A DNA stretch of 64,000 nucleotides from the NCBI GenBank assembly GCA_019677205.1, contig JAAMXY010000665.1, forward strand, positions 124,001 to 188,000. Direction: 5' to 3'. The notes beneath the pieces are model-generated. The model saw nothing but the letters and a program-made list of their open reading frames with translations. It made no database searches and was not told where the DNA came from. How positions within the stretch are numbered: position 1 is the first letter of the stretch; each line of letters begins with the position of its first letter. Origin of the DNA: Pinguiococcus pyrenoidosus (lineage: Eukaryota; Sar; Pinguiophyceae; Pinguiochrysidales; Pinguiochrysidaceae). The position numbers and the translations under genes were made by a program. This document shows positions 51,940 to 61,826 of the stretch, piece by piece.

Positions 51940-52614
51940 GCACTTCCGCGGCTTCTACATCGATGGTGCGATGGTGTGCTACGCCAGCTTGGACAGTGCG
52001 CACGAGTCGTCCGGGTGGAGATGTGGCATGACGTGACGCGATAAGGTCAAAGCTGCGGTTCGTTGTATAGCCTCTCATCCAAGCCCTCCCTCCCTCCCCT
52101 TGATTGCCCAAGTCTTCAGATGTGCACCCCTTCATGTCACGTCTCTCCCGAGTTGGCATATTGACAGCTTGCTTCTCTCCTGGGGAGCTCCATCCATCTT
52201 TGAAAACATCTGAACGGTGAACAAACCGTCCACCTAACCTCTCCCGGCCCCGCAGTGATCTCGGTCCCCAGGTTGTTCGAAGTCTCTCAGCACTGCAACC
52301 TGCAACCTGCAAGCTGCAGCCTGCAACCTGCAAGCTCTCCGAAGCACTCAAGGAGCGTCACAAACTTTGACCAACGCTTTAATCTCGCGACTTGATTCAG
52401 GCCTCGGTGGAAGCCTCGAGTATTGGCAATCCGTGTTGACAAGACAGAAGCTGCCGGCATCATTATCAACCTCAAGGCGCCACGCTCCAACGAAGGCGGC
52501 AGCACTGATCGGAAGAGCTGCAATCCTTCGACTTTGTATATTACAGGGACAGGGGGGTCTGTCTCGAGGGAAACTGTACACAAACCACGCCGTCCGCAGC
52601 TTCCGCCGCGGCGG
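51940..52614. other. Tail-to-tail spacer with short repeats
   Basis: Bases 52297–52333 repeat GCAACCT/GCAAGCT heptamers. No gene is recognised. Confidence 0.45.
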
Positions 52615-54739
52615 CTAGCGGAGCGTGTCCGCGTAGGTGATGATCGTGTTTATCCGCCGGAACTCGTCAATGTGCTGATTTATAAACTTGTTGGCATCCA
52701 GCAGCTTCTCGGAATCAACCACGTAGTGCAGATCCTCCTTCGCCGTGTACGGGAAGGGCTTGTCGATGATCACGGTCTTCGGCTTGATGATGAACATCGG
52801 GGAGAGGACGTCTCCGTCCTTTGGCATGGGCAAGGATACCTGCATCCCTACGAGGCAGCATGGATGAGTTGCGATGGGCGCCCGGGGCGCCCGGCGCCAT
52901 TGCGGAACATGAGCTGGCTTTCCGTACCTCGGTACCATCTTGTGCTCGCGGCAAACACCTGCTCCGCCTTGAAGCGCTTGACGCGATCGGTGGAGCTCAT
53001 CGTGAAGGTCACCGCTTCCTCCTCACAACGTCCTCTGGACTGGGGAGCGGTGACGATCCCAGACGCAGTGGTACTGCGCTGCATTCTCCAGTTCGCTCCC
53101 TTGAAGGTGCAGATCAGAAGCGAGGGGCCGAGGGCATTGTCCTCGAGCGTGCCGTCGTCGTATATCTGCTCGGAAGCACTGCGAAAGCTCGCTGGGATTG
53201 GCAGCGGTTCTCGGTCAGCCTTGGCCGGCGGCCACACCTCCTTGGCCCGCCCGTCGTTCCACTTCTTGATCTCGCCCTGCACCTCCAGCAGGAAGTCTCT
53301 TGAAAGGCCAGCTCCCGGCTGGAGCAGCGTGAACGAGATGTACTGATTGTCTCGGAACGTGTCCGCGGACACATCCGGCAAGGTGGAGGACTCCGTGAGC
53401 GCCTTCACGCAGAGCTCTCGGACGTCATTGCCGAGAATGGCGTCAGCCTTGACGGAAGCGGCAAAGGAGCCAGCTTTGGTGACGGCAAGGAAAGGGATCT
53501 GCTCGCCAAGCTCCATCAGGCGCTCGTAGTCTCCATTCATCTCAAAGAGCGGCTTCGAGTCGGCCTCCTCCGGCACGGTGACAATCCATAGGAACTTTGC
53601 ACCCTGCCTGTGCCACTCTTGCATCGCCGGAACCGAAAACGCCTCCAAGTGTCTCAAGTAAAACGAGTTCAAGAGCGCTGACGCGCCCCCGTCGAAGGAG
53701 GTGATGATGACATGCGCGTTGCCAAGCTCTTTCCACGTGAGGTATCGGCCCTCGGTGCCAACTGGCATCGCGCCCGCGGCGGCGCCACTTGCCTCCGCCT
53801 GGTCTCCTGCAATCGGGCGGAGGTGGTTGACGCCCATGCCCACCAGCGAATCTTCCAGCGGAAAGAAGAAGCTCGTGACGTAGATGGTCACCACGACCAT
53901 CATCAGCACTCGCAGGCACATGAACGACGACTGGGTGCGCGTGAAGAGGGAGGAAGAGGGGGAGGCAGCAGTGAGGCGATGATCCAGCTTGCAGACCGCC
54001 GTGCAGGCATTGTCGTCACCTTCCCACTGTGGTTATGCCGTCGGAGTTGGGTGTCGCCGCTACGGCCGAGTTCCTGAGATGGCGCAAGGCAAACGACGTT
54101 GACGCCCCCTCCAGCTTTCTTTGTCTTTGCAGCCTCTGCCCATGCCACTCACCACGAACTCGCCCGAGTCCTGCCGACCTGATCTTGCTCGGAAGAGCCC
54201 CGGTCGCCGGGAGGTGCTCACGGTGCCAGGCTTGGGCGATGTTTCGATGTTCGGTACGGGCATCGGCGAGTACTTGTCCTTAACCGCTTTCCCCCCAAAG
54301 CCGAACAGAGAGCTCTGGAAGCGCTCCGCGTACGTCCGCTGCTGCGAAGGCTCCGCCACCTGCGGCGCAGCACAGGTTAGCCGCGGATGCACATTCAGGT
54401 GCCGGGCGAGTCGGACGGCCCGGAGGCATCCGCACTTCTCCCGCGCGCGCGCACCTGAACCTGGCGCGACCCCCTGCGGTTATGGCGGCCGTGGCCGTGG
54501 CCGCGGCCGCTGGCCGCGCTGCTCTCGTGCGCTTTGCGGCCTTTCAGCACGTTCTGGCCACTGCTAGTCCGCCGAAGCCCCTGCTCGGCGTGGCTGGCCG
54601 CCTGCGGCGCCGCCAGGCTGTACTTGTGCTGCGACTCCATGTCCTCGTGCGCGCGATGCTCGCCCGCAGGCATGATCGGCAGCGTCCCGGAGGCGTTGGG
54701 GCGCAGTCTTAGCCAGCCATGCGGACTCGCTGGCGCCAT
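52615..54739 (-). CDS. Type II membrane protein of unknown function
   Basis: Five minus-strand exons fit in phase: 54739–54455, 54359–54153, 54073–54020, 53930–52928 and 52847–52615, giving 593 residues. The first three exons form a Ser/Arg/Gly-rich cytosolic part of about 180 residues, with AERFQSSLFGFGGKAVKDKY. Exon 4 opens after a long pyrimidine tract with the only membrane helix (CLRVLMMVVVTIYVTSFFF). The lumenal part contains GNAHVIITSFDGGASALLNS, RLMELGEQIPFLAVTKAGSF and, at the end, IIDKPFPYTAKEDLHYVVDS. A glycosyltransferase-like layout is suggested by topology only; I see no DxD motif. A shorter alternative starts at 53921 in exon 4. An ATG at 54778 would add 13 residues. Confidence 0.6.
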
Positions 54740-55262
54740 GAAAAATCCCAAGCGCGAGAAACCAGTTGAAACCATGCGGTTTGGACGGTATTGGCGCCGA
54801 AGCCAAGTTTGTGCAGCTGCATCTTCAAGGAGGCTATTGTACGGTGCACTGGCGGTGCCAACGGAAGAAACTTTGATTGTGGGGATTGGGCGGCCAACAC
54901 CGAGAAGCATTTCGGAGCCAATGAAACGAGATTGAAATTGACATTCCTACTCTGGCCCCGCTTTCCGAAGCGACAAGAGACCCGTTGGGGCTGAAAAACG
55001 CGGCCGGCGATCCCGTGGCGCGCTTGCGCGACGATCGCGTTGGGGCGGAGCGGACCCGTCACACAGCTGGATATCGCTTCAAGATGGAAGAAATTGGAGA
55101 AAAACCGTGTCAGGTCCTTCGTCCGCAAACGTCTAGCTGCCCCACGAAGCGCAAGCGGTTCAGATGGGTGTGATGGGAGAGGAGCACGGACACTTTTCGA
55201 AACCACGTCCACTGCGACAAGTGCGCTGTACTCTGCGTCGCAGGCGAAGAGACGGGAAATTT
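54740..55262. other. Spacer between the type II protein and PIG-L genes
   Basis: It holds no clear gene. The 3' coding end of PIG-L may extend to 55160 if the alternative splice described there is used. Confidence 0.4.
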
Positions 55263-56279
55263 TCAGGGCCATACATCACCATGAACATGCTTCGACCTTG
55301 CGCGTACCATGGCCTTCCACACGAGTCGCCACGTGCCCTCGCGGCAAAAGGCCTGCAGATCCAATGGAAGGGGCGAGAAGCGGCGTAGAGAGGACTCAAA
55401 TGACTCGAAGAACGGAGAGAATAGAGAGAACGGAAAAAATTGAGAGAACTGAGCGAACTGAGAGAACTGAGAGAACTGAAAAAACTGAAAAAACTGAATG
55501 GGCGGAAAGGGCGGAAAGGGCAGACACGGCAGAGAAGGCAGAGAAGGCAGAGAAGGGAAACCCAAGCAAAGAGAGCCCTCCAGCCAGCCGAGGCACTTGC
55601 GCACGAAGCCCACCGATCGCAGCGAGTAGAAAGCGGTGCAGGCCGTGGAATTGGCGGGCAGCTCCTCCCGGAGCAGCACGTGGGCCTGCAGAGCGCTGTA
55701 CAAGGATCGATGGTTCGGATGGCCGGAGACGCCGTGCTCGTCAAAGCTTATCACAGCCGCAACCTTCAGCTCTGCTGCTGCAGCTCCGACGTGCTGCCAA
55801 ATCCGCTGCCCGTCCCACAGCGTCCATCCGTCCTGCAGCAGGGGATCGTCGACCACGGACACCATGGACGCGTTCAGGCCCAGAATCGGCGCTGCTCGAG
55901 AGAGCTCCAGCTGGCGCTGGGTACCGAGTCCGTAGAAGTTGCCCGTGGAGAGGCAGAGCAGAAAGATTCCCACCCCCAAGCTCGCGAGCTCCTGGATCAG
56001 AGGCGCGAAGAACATGGCCTCGTCGTCCGGGTGGGCCGTCACAAGCAGCACCGGCGCATCGCCATCGCCCAGCAGGCTGCGGAGCGGAACATTTCGGGCC
56101 GAGCCGACACCTTCGTCCATGCCGCGGCAGCAAGCGAAGCCTGCCTCGCGCGAGAGACGCGGGCACGAGGCGAGAGAAGACAAGATCCCGGACAGGAATT
56201 CTGAATTGTTGCAGGAAGGCGGTGATTTGGTATTGGTATTCCACCGATATCTATTGTCGGCATTCGTCATCTGTCGCAA
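55263..56279 (-). CDS. PIGL: N-acetylglucosaminyl-phosphatidylinositol de-N-acetylase, PIG-L
   Basis: PIG-L removes acetyl from GlcNAc-PI, the second step of GPI-anchor synthesis, at the ER. The 338-residue frame has the zinc motif VTAHPDDEAMFFAPLI, GNFYGLGTQR, the strand SMVSVVDDPLLQDGW and the second metal/catalytic region VISFDEHGVSGHPNHRSLYS, all standard for the LmbE/PIG-L family. The start could instead be at 56120 (MDEGVGSARN). After FVRKCLGWLEG the sequence turns into Ser-Leu-Pro and Ser-Gln-Phe repeats produced by a minisatellite (55390–55560). A splice from 55597 to 55352 in matching phase would remove it and end at 55160. The catalytic part is firm and the C-terminus is not. Confidence 0.82.
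   Translation of the reverse strand: MRQMTNADNRYRWNTNTKSPPSCNNSEFLSGILSSLASCPRLSREAGFACCRGMDEGVGSARNVPLRSLLGDGDAPVLLVTAHPDDEAMFFAPLIQELASLGVGIFLLCLSTGNFYGLGTQRQLELSRAAPILGLNASMVSVVDDPLLQDGWTLWDGQRIWQHVGAAAAELKVAAVISFDEHGVSGHPNHRSLYSALQAHVLLREELPANSTACTAFYSLRSVGFVRKCLGWLEGSLCLGFPSLPSLPSLPCLPFPPFPPIQFFQFFQFSQFSQFAQFSQFFPFSLFSPFFESFESSLRRFSPLPLDLQAFCREGTWRLVWKAMVRARSKHVHGDVWP
55390..55560 (+). repeat. Imperfect 9 bp repeats (AGAGAACTG / GGCAGAGAA)
   Basis: Two runs of nonamer repeats lie within the 3' part of PIG-L. They translate to low-complexity Phe/Ser/Leu/Pro sequence in that frame. Confidence 0.85.
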
Positions 56280-56933
56280 AGATCAAGCTTATAAGCGGAA
56301 GGAGAAAACAATTTTGAAGATTGTAGATATAAGCGAAACCAGAAAACGAGATGGAACCATATCACTGGTTAAAGAGGAAAAATAAAATTTATAAATTTTA
56401 TTCTACTGTATATAAAGTCCGTCGGATGAAAAACAAAAGAAATATTCAAAATTAGTTACTCATCATTAATATACTTACAAATAGTGTAAATCGAAACGTT
56501 CCGCTGCGGCGCAGTTGACCAGCGCTCTCCCGTCAGCTTGCACGCACGAAACCCTGTCTTGCGGCGCTCCCAAAGAAGGTACGCTACCGATCTATCGTGG
56601 GAAGAATCAGATTTCGATCGAGTTCGGAGCGGCGCAGGGCGCCTGAGCGAATTAAACTAGAATGGCGGCCGTGGCAAGCGCCGATATCGCACCGCAAGTA
56701 AAGACGGTCAAAGTGAGCCTTGTCAAGAGCAGAAAACGGGACCAAAGCGTCATTTTGCGCTTCCGTCGGTTTTGAATGAGGAATTCAGATGAATGCGGCG
56801 TGGGATATCCTCTGGCTAGCTGCTGAAACTGCCCAAGGTTTCTGCTCAAACCCGACGAGGAGGCTGACCGAGGCTTTGCCTATCTCCCTCTTCCTCTTCT
56901 TCTTCTTGTTCCGCGCTTTGCAGATCCTGAGGC
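56280..56933. promoter_or_regulatory. Head-to-head spacer with AT-rich island
   Basis: Bases about 56285–56490 are strongly AT-rich, including a run near 56380–56420, between PIG-L and the COX subunit gene. No gene is seen. Confidence 0.45.
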
Positions 56934-57365
56934 ATGGCGCAGGTGGCTATCAAAGCGCTCCATCGCGAGGCCCTCATCGGCCTCGCGCTCGGTGTGGGAC
57001 TTGCCTCGATCTGGCGTTATGGTAAGAAGAGGCTTGGAGCTGCAGTCTCGTCGCCGGAGGTTTTCACACGACGCTGTGTGCCTAGGATCCCACTTTCCGA
57101 AGCGCGATCAGATCGACAAGTTCTATGACGAGCTGGCAAAGGAGCAGTCCAATCAGATTGCGGTGAAGCGCCGCGTGACGCTCGGCGTGGTGTCGCAAAC
57201 GCCAGTGGTGCGTGTCCCGCCCGCACTTCGCGCCTCGCGCTTGCCTTTGCCGGATCTCATCGACGCATCTCTCCACTTTCACAGGGTGCCAAGCCGTACT
57301 CGACCATCTTCGGTGCCAAGTATGAGAAGGCAGAAGAAGCAGAAGGAGAGGAAGAAGCCAAGTAG
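56934..57365 (+). CDS. Cytochrome c oxidase small subunit, COX6c/COX5c-like
   Basis: Exons 56934–57021, 57086–57207 and 57285–57365 join in phases 1 and 0, giving 96 residues. The layout matches the small COX6c/plant COX5c subunit of complex IV: a short matrix start (MAQVAIKALHREA), one membrane helix (LIGLALGVGLASIWRYG), then HFPKRDQIDKFYDELAKEQ, comparable to the conserved basic FY motif after the helix. The C-terminus is longer and ends in an acidic Glu/Ala tail. These subunits stabilise the complex and have no catalytic residues, so the call rests on architecture and a short motif. Confidence 0.6.
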
Positions 57366-57756
57366 CTCAAGGCACCGCGTGAGCCGTCGATGTCGGTGAG
57401 AAAGCCGATGTCAAGAGGCGGACTTGACGGCCGCGGCGCTCTGCATGGAAGCCCAAGGCGTCGATAATGACTCTTCTTTTCATTCCTTCTATCGGCCACT
57501 CCTTCCCAACACGGAGGCACACCTGCGGCAGCCGATATTACCGCTGCCGTCCACGGATGCACGATGTCGGGTTCGTTTCAATGCCGCTGCTATGCTTGCG
57601 GTCGCGGTCTTCGGATGTGGTGGCAGCGCTTCTGAGCGCCACCACGCCAAAGCAGCCGACAGAGGGGGAGTGGCCCAAGGAACCTGGGTCGGTCCACAGA
57701 GGCAAACGCGGCGAAGGGAAGGATATCCGCTCCGCGTTCCTAAGCACGCCTCCTCG
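57366..57756. other. Tail-to-tail spacer
   Basis: It lies between the COX-like and Tubby 3' ends. Open frames are present on both strands but no family is recognised. Confidence 0.4.
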
Positions 57757-59648
57757 TCAACAAGCAATCTTCGTGGTCGACTGCGCCAGCGCCAAGGCAA
57801 AGGCCGCAAGAGGGCTGAATGGCGCGTCAAAGTCCAGGCTGAATGCGTTGGTGCCCACGTTTCGCTTCGGCACCACGCGACCAAACTGCAGCAGCACCTT
57901 CGACGCGTCTTGGTACACCACGGCATCTCCGGGGGCGGCCTCCTCCGCCGGAAGGTCCGCGTCGGCTCGCGCGCCATCCCCGGCGGGTCCCTGGCCCGGG
58001 GCTCCCTGGCCCGGGGCTCCCTGGCCCGGGGCTCCCTGGCCCGGGGCTCCCTCGTCTTCGGGGAGCCTTGGCGGGTTGAGACGTCGCGGCTCGTCTGCTT
58101 GCCGCTCATCGCTGTCAAACTCGTCGTCGAAGCCCGCGGCACCGGCGGCCAGCGACGACTCGGCGAGGACGAGCTGAAAGTTTCGAGCGCTGCTCTCCTT
58201 CACTCGTCCTCCAAAGTCCAGAGTGAACTGCTCCAGATCGGCGCGCCACTGAGGCTCGGCATTCACAAGTTCTCGGAGCCCGTAGTGCTTTGCTGTCAGG
58301 GAGCGCACCAGCTCCTCCGGCACATCGGCGTTCTCCACGGGGGCGTCCCCGTCCACGCCATTCGACACGCCGCTCAGTTCCGCTGACACTACGCTCGCCT
58401 CCCTCCTACTCTCCTTGCTCTCTTCGCCATCGTCCACGGAGGACGCGGTGTCATCAGGTTGGCGCAGAAGGTCCAGTGCGCCAGCTCGCCTTCGCTTCCT
58501 TCGGCGCTCGTGGTACAGCTTCCGCGCGCGTCCGCTCTCCATGTCGTGGTGGAACGCTCTCACTCTCTCCACCAGGTTGAAGGACGTTGGATGCTCAGGG
58601 GCACCATTGCGCAGCACGGGACCGTGCTCCGCCATGTAGACCCGCAAGCTCGCCGGAGCGCTGCGGGTGATGTTCTGATTGTAGATGATATGCACGAGCT
58701 CTTCGTCGCCGGTCTCCCTCCGGACCTGTTTGGACATAGCAGCGCGTCAGCAAGTTGACTCTTGTTTTGGGGGCTTGCGGCTTTTTCGCCCTCGCGATTT
58801 CATGGCCTCGTGGCTTCTACGACCGCATTGGCCCTTTCCCGTACCTTGTTGTCCGCATCCATGTAGCTTACGGAGACGTTGTGGCGGACGAGGGTCCAGC
58901 GCAGGCCGAAGGCGTCGGATCGCAACGTCGCGATGACGTTGCTGCGGAACGCCGCCGCATCCGGACACAAGCTGATCAGGTAGCGGTGGCCCACTACGCT
59001 GGTCGTCGCCTTTGCGCTCAGGAGGAACTTGGGGTCCTCGTCGATACTGTAGGCCGCGGCGCCTCTTCGCCGCGCTCTTTCTTCCACGGCGTCGTCGGCG
59101 TCGCTGTCGTGGAACATGTAGTAGCGCCAGGAGTCCGTCTCGGCATCCCGCCGCTCCTCCACGCAGCAAAGATGCTTGGAGCCGGCCGTCCGCAGCAGAA
59201 TCGCCTTGGTCGCCGTCCGCTGGACGCAGAAGTCGCGGATCAGCATGAGAGCGCGAAGGGGCACGCGCTTGCCCAGTGCGCTCGTGGAGCCCTGAGAGGT
59301 CTTCCGCCGCCGCTCCAGGCACAACAGCATGGTGTAGAAGCCCTGAAACGCCACCGACCACCTCTGACTCTGCCACATGTGCTGGAACGCGCGGTCCGCC
59401 TTGCGCTGCCGCTGCGCTGCCAGCGACAGGTCATGGCGCTTGCGCCTCAGGATTCTCTCTTGCTCCTCCAGCTTCTGCCGCTCCTCGTTCAGCTGCTCCT
59501 CGAAGCGGTGGACGTCGGTGGTCTGCTCCTGAACCTCCTCGGTCAGCTGCCACAGGCGGTCGCGGACTGGTTGGAGCAGAGGGTCGATGAGGCTGTCGCG
59601 CGGCTCGGCCCTGCGGCCCTCCGCAGCGCAGCTCTCACACAGGCCCAT
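57757..59648 (-). CDS. Tubby-domain protein with N-terminal coiled coil
   Basis: Minus-strand exons 59648–58845 and 58725–57757 join in phase 0 and give 590 residues. Tubby domains bind PI(4,5)P2 and act in membrane-linked signalling or ciliary cargo delivery. Residues about 30–90 are a coiled coil (LTEEVQEQTTDVHRFEEQLN). The Tubby barrel starts near residue 205 (HRYLISLCPD) and continues across the splice (HIIYNQNITRSAPASLRVYM). It ends with the classical signature FTLDFGGRVKESSARNFQLV, VLLQFGRVVPKRNVGTNAFS and PFSPLAAFALALAQSTTKIA. Inside the barrel are a 60-residue acidic insertion and a PGQGA repeat encoded by a 15 bp repeat. The ending (KIAC) is as expected, so the domain is complete. 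Confidence 0.88.
57998..58057 (+). repeat. 15 bp tandem repeat encoding PGQGA
   Basis: Four copies of GGCCCGGGGCTCCCT-type units lie inside the Tubby coding region and give PGQGA repeats on the minus strand. Confidence 0.9.
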
Positions 59649-60351
59649 TTCGAGCGCGGCCCGAGCGTGGCACCAAGACGCGATCGATGGAAAGAAGAGA
59701 GGCGCGCTTTTCCGAAAGGCAAACGCTGAAGAACGGGGTGGGTACCAGGGTGAAAAAGCGGGCTTGGTGGGGGCTTCTAGGTTGTTTTGCTATTTGTCCA
59801 TACTTATCGATAGTAATATTATCAAGTATATAAGTTTTACAATAAACTATTTGAGAAGAATTGTGAACAACAATACAGTCATGCATTCATTGACTGGGAT
59901 CATTTGTTCAAGTCACACGACAGCGGAATTCACCCCTGAGGGTAGCGGGCTGCGCCAATCACAGCGCGTTCCTCACCCTTCCTCTGGATCGTTCGCCGGA
60001 TCGTCTCTGTCCTTCGCCCGGACAGATCCGGCGGGCGAATCTTCCGCGCTGTGTCCGGTGTTCGTCGCCGGACGCGGCGCAGCTCTCTCTCTCGAGTCCC
60101 ACAGCTTCATTAGAGCCGCAGCTCGTCCCCTTTGCATCCCAAGGCTTGTGCCGATGCATACCACCGCGAGCTTACGCGTCCTAAGCCTTTGGGCGTCTGT
60201 GGTGCTGAGCCAATCTTTGCGGCTGCCTTCGCGGGTTTTCCGCCTCTATGGGTCCGAGGTGCGCGCAGTACACCTTGAAAGGCCGGTGGCGCGGCGGATA
60301 ATCGCACGCACTCCCTGCTAGGCTGTCGGGAGCTTGAGGACTGAGGCTGAC
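59649..60351. promoter_or_regulatory. Head-to-head spacer with AT-rich island
   Basis: Bases about 59785–59885 are AT-rich between the Tubby and cupin genes. An open frame across the spacer lacks protein character. Confidence 0.45.
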
Positions 60352-61453
60352 ATGGCCTTCCCGCATCGGTATGAAAATGCGAAAGAGATGGAAGTGCAAC
60401 GCGACCCGATCGGCCATGCCTCAGCATCTGTGCTTAGGTTGGACGTCTGGGGCGGAATCAGCCCTCTTGCGTGTCGAGAGGAGGCTTCGACAAAGTTTGG
60501 CTTTGTCTTGGAAGGGCCGGCCACGCTGCGAGTGGACTCGGGGCCCCTGGAGCAGCAGAGCTTTCAGCTGCAGCCAGAGATGTACTTCTCCGTGCCGGCA
60601 GCTTGCACGATTCAAGGAGGTGAGAGGCCTGGGCGAACTCCGCTCATTGCACTTCTGCAGCCGGTGTCATGTGGCAGTGGCTCAGAAAGTCGACGGACGC
60701 AGGGCGGGGCTTTGTCGCTGAGCGTCTAGGCTATCGAGGCGCCTTCAGCTTGGGTGGACCCATCGAGAAGGAGGGTCGCTTGCGATACATCGACGGCTGT
60801 ACAGACTCGGTACGCTCCCCCGCCGGGTCGTTCTCTGTGCAATGGTGCCCAAAATCATCATTATCCGCTCTGCGCTTCGCTCCAGCTTCTGATACCCCCC
60901 GTGAAGTTTGGAGATGCTTGCTTGAATCACTTGCATTTCCCCGCGGGGATCGACCAGACGCAGCACACGCACCCAACCGCGCGAGTTGGGATGGTCGCAA
61001 GAGGATCTGGAGTATGCATGCTGCCTACAAAGTACGAGGAGGATATGCGCTCGTGCGTGGATTGCCTGCCTCGAGACCGAGTCCATGCGGCGCTGGCTGC
61101 ACGGACAGGAGGCTCCGACTTCGTCAGAATACCCCTTCAGTACGGAGACACCTTCTGCATCCCGGCAGGTGAGTGGAACGTGCCCTTTCCTCTCTCTGCT
61201 TGACAACCTAGGGAATGCATGATTCGAAGATGCTGATGTCCTGCAAATGACTTGTCAAGGACTCGAGCATGCCTTCGCGACAAAAGGTGATGAGCAAATG
61301 TGCGTCATCGCGTTCCATCCCGACTCCGACTTTGGCCCCCAGGACGAGTGCCATCCTATGATCAATCGCACCATCATCAACGGCAGATCGGCAGCAGCGG
61401 ATGCTGCGGATGCATTCGAGCCTCAGCCAATCCCGAAGGAACGGAGCCGCTGA
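60352..61453 (+). CDS. Double cupin-domain protein
   Basis: Exons 60352–60619, 60661–60809, 60886–61168 and 61260–61453 join in phases 1, 0 and 1 and give 297 residues. The first cupin (about 10–90) reads STKFGFVLEGPATLRVDSG and YFSVPAACTIQG. The second (about 150–260) has HTHPTARVGMVARGSGVCML, then LQYGDTFCIPAG and LEHAFATKGDEQMCVIAFHP. The HTH and LEHAF histidines plus E fit a metal-binding cupin motif, while the first barrel lacks them. Cupins include dioxygenases, isomerases and storage proteins, so no reaction is assigned. Each splice join restores a beta-strand of the barrel. Confidence 0.75.
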
Positions 61454-61826
61454 TCCAACGCGGCGCCCTGCGCAGCCCTCTATGATGGCGTTCTCGGTCT
61501 CCTCGAGCTTCTCGATTTCATCTCATAGCTTGCGGCCATATGCCACAGCCGTACATATACGTACATTGTGAAATACACCATGTCACCATTCACGGAAGTC
61601 GGTGCCAATCTTTCAAAATATTGAAATAGGGACAGTTCAAATTCCCCTCTATCACGCCGTATCACGCGCCTTGAAGCCCCAACCTTTGCCCGGCAAGAAT
61701 TTGGAAAAGTCGTTGATAGGAACGCGAGGGTCGCAGCCCAAGCCAAAGCATCAGTCTTCCATCGATCTCCATTCCTCTCCCCTTCTCCGCGCCGCCTCCT
61801 CGCGCCGCTGCGCTCGCTTCTGGACC
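61454..61826. other. Spacer upstream of the PH-domain protein
   Basis: Mixed-composition spacer with no recognisable gene. Confidence 0.4.

Noticed and set aside
59587-60321. Open frame of 244 codons across the Tubby–cupin spacer
   Set aside because: It spans an AT-rich island, has no domain and overlaps the Tubby start on the other strand.
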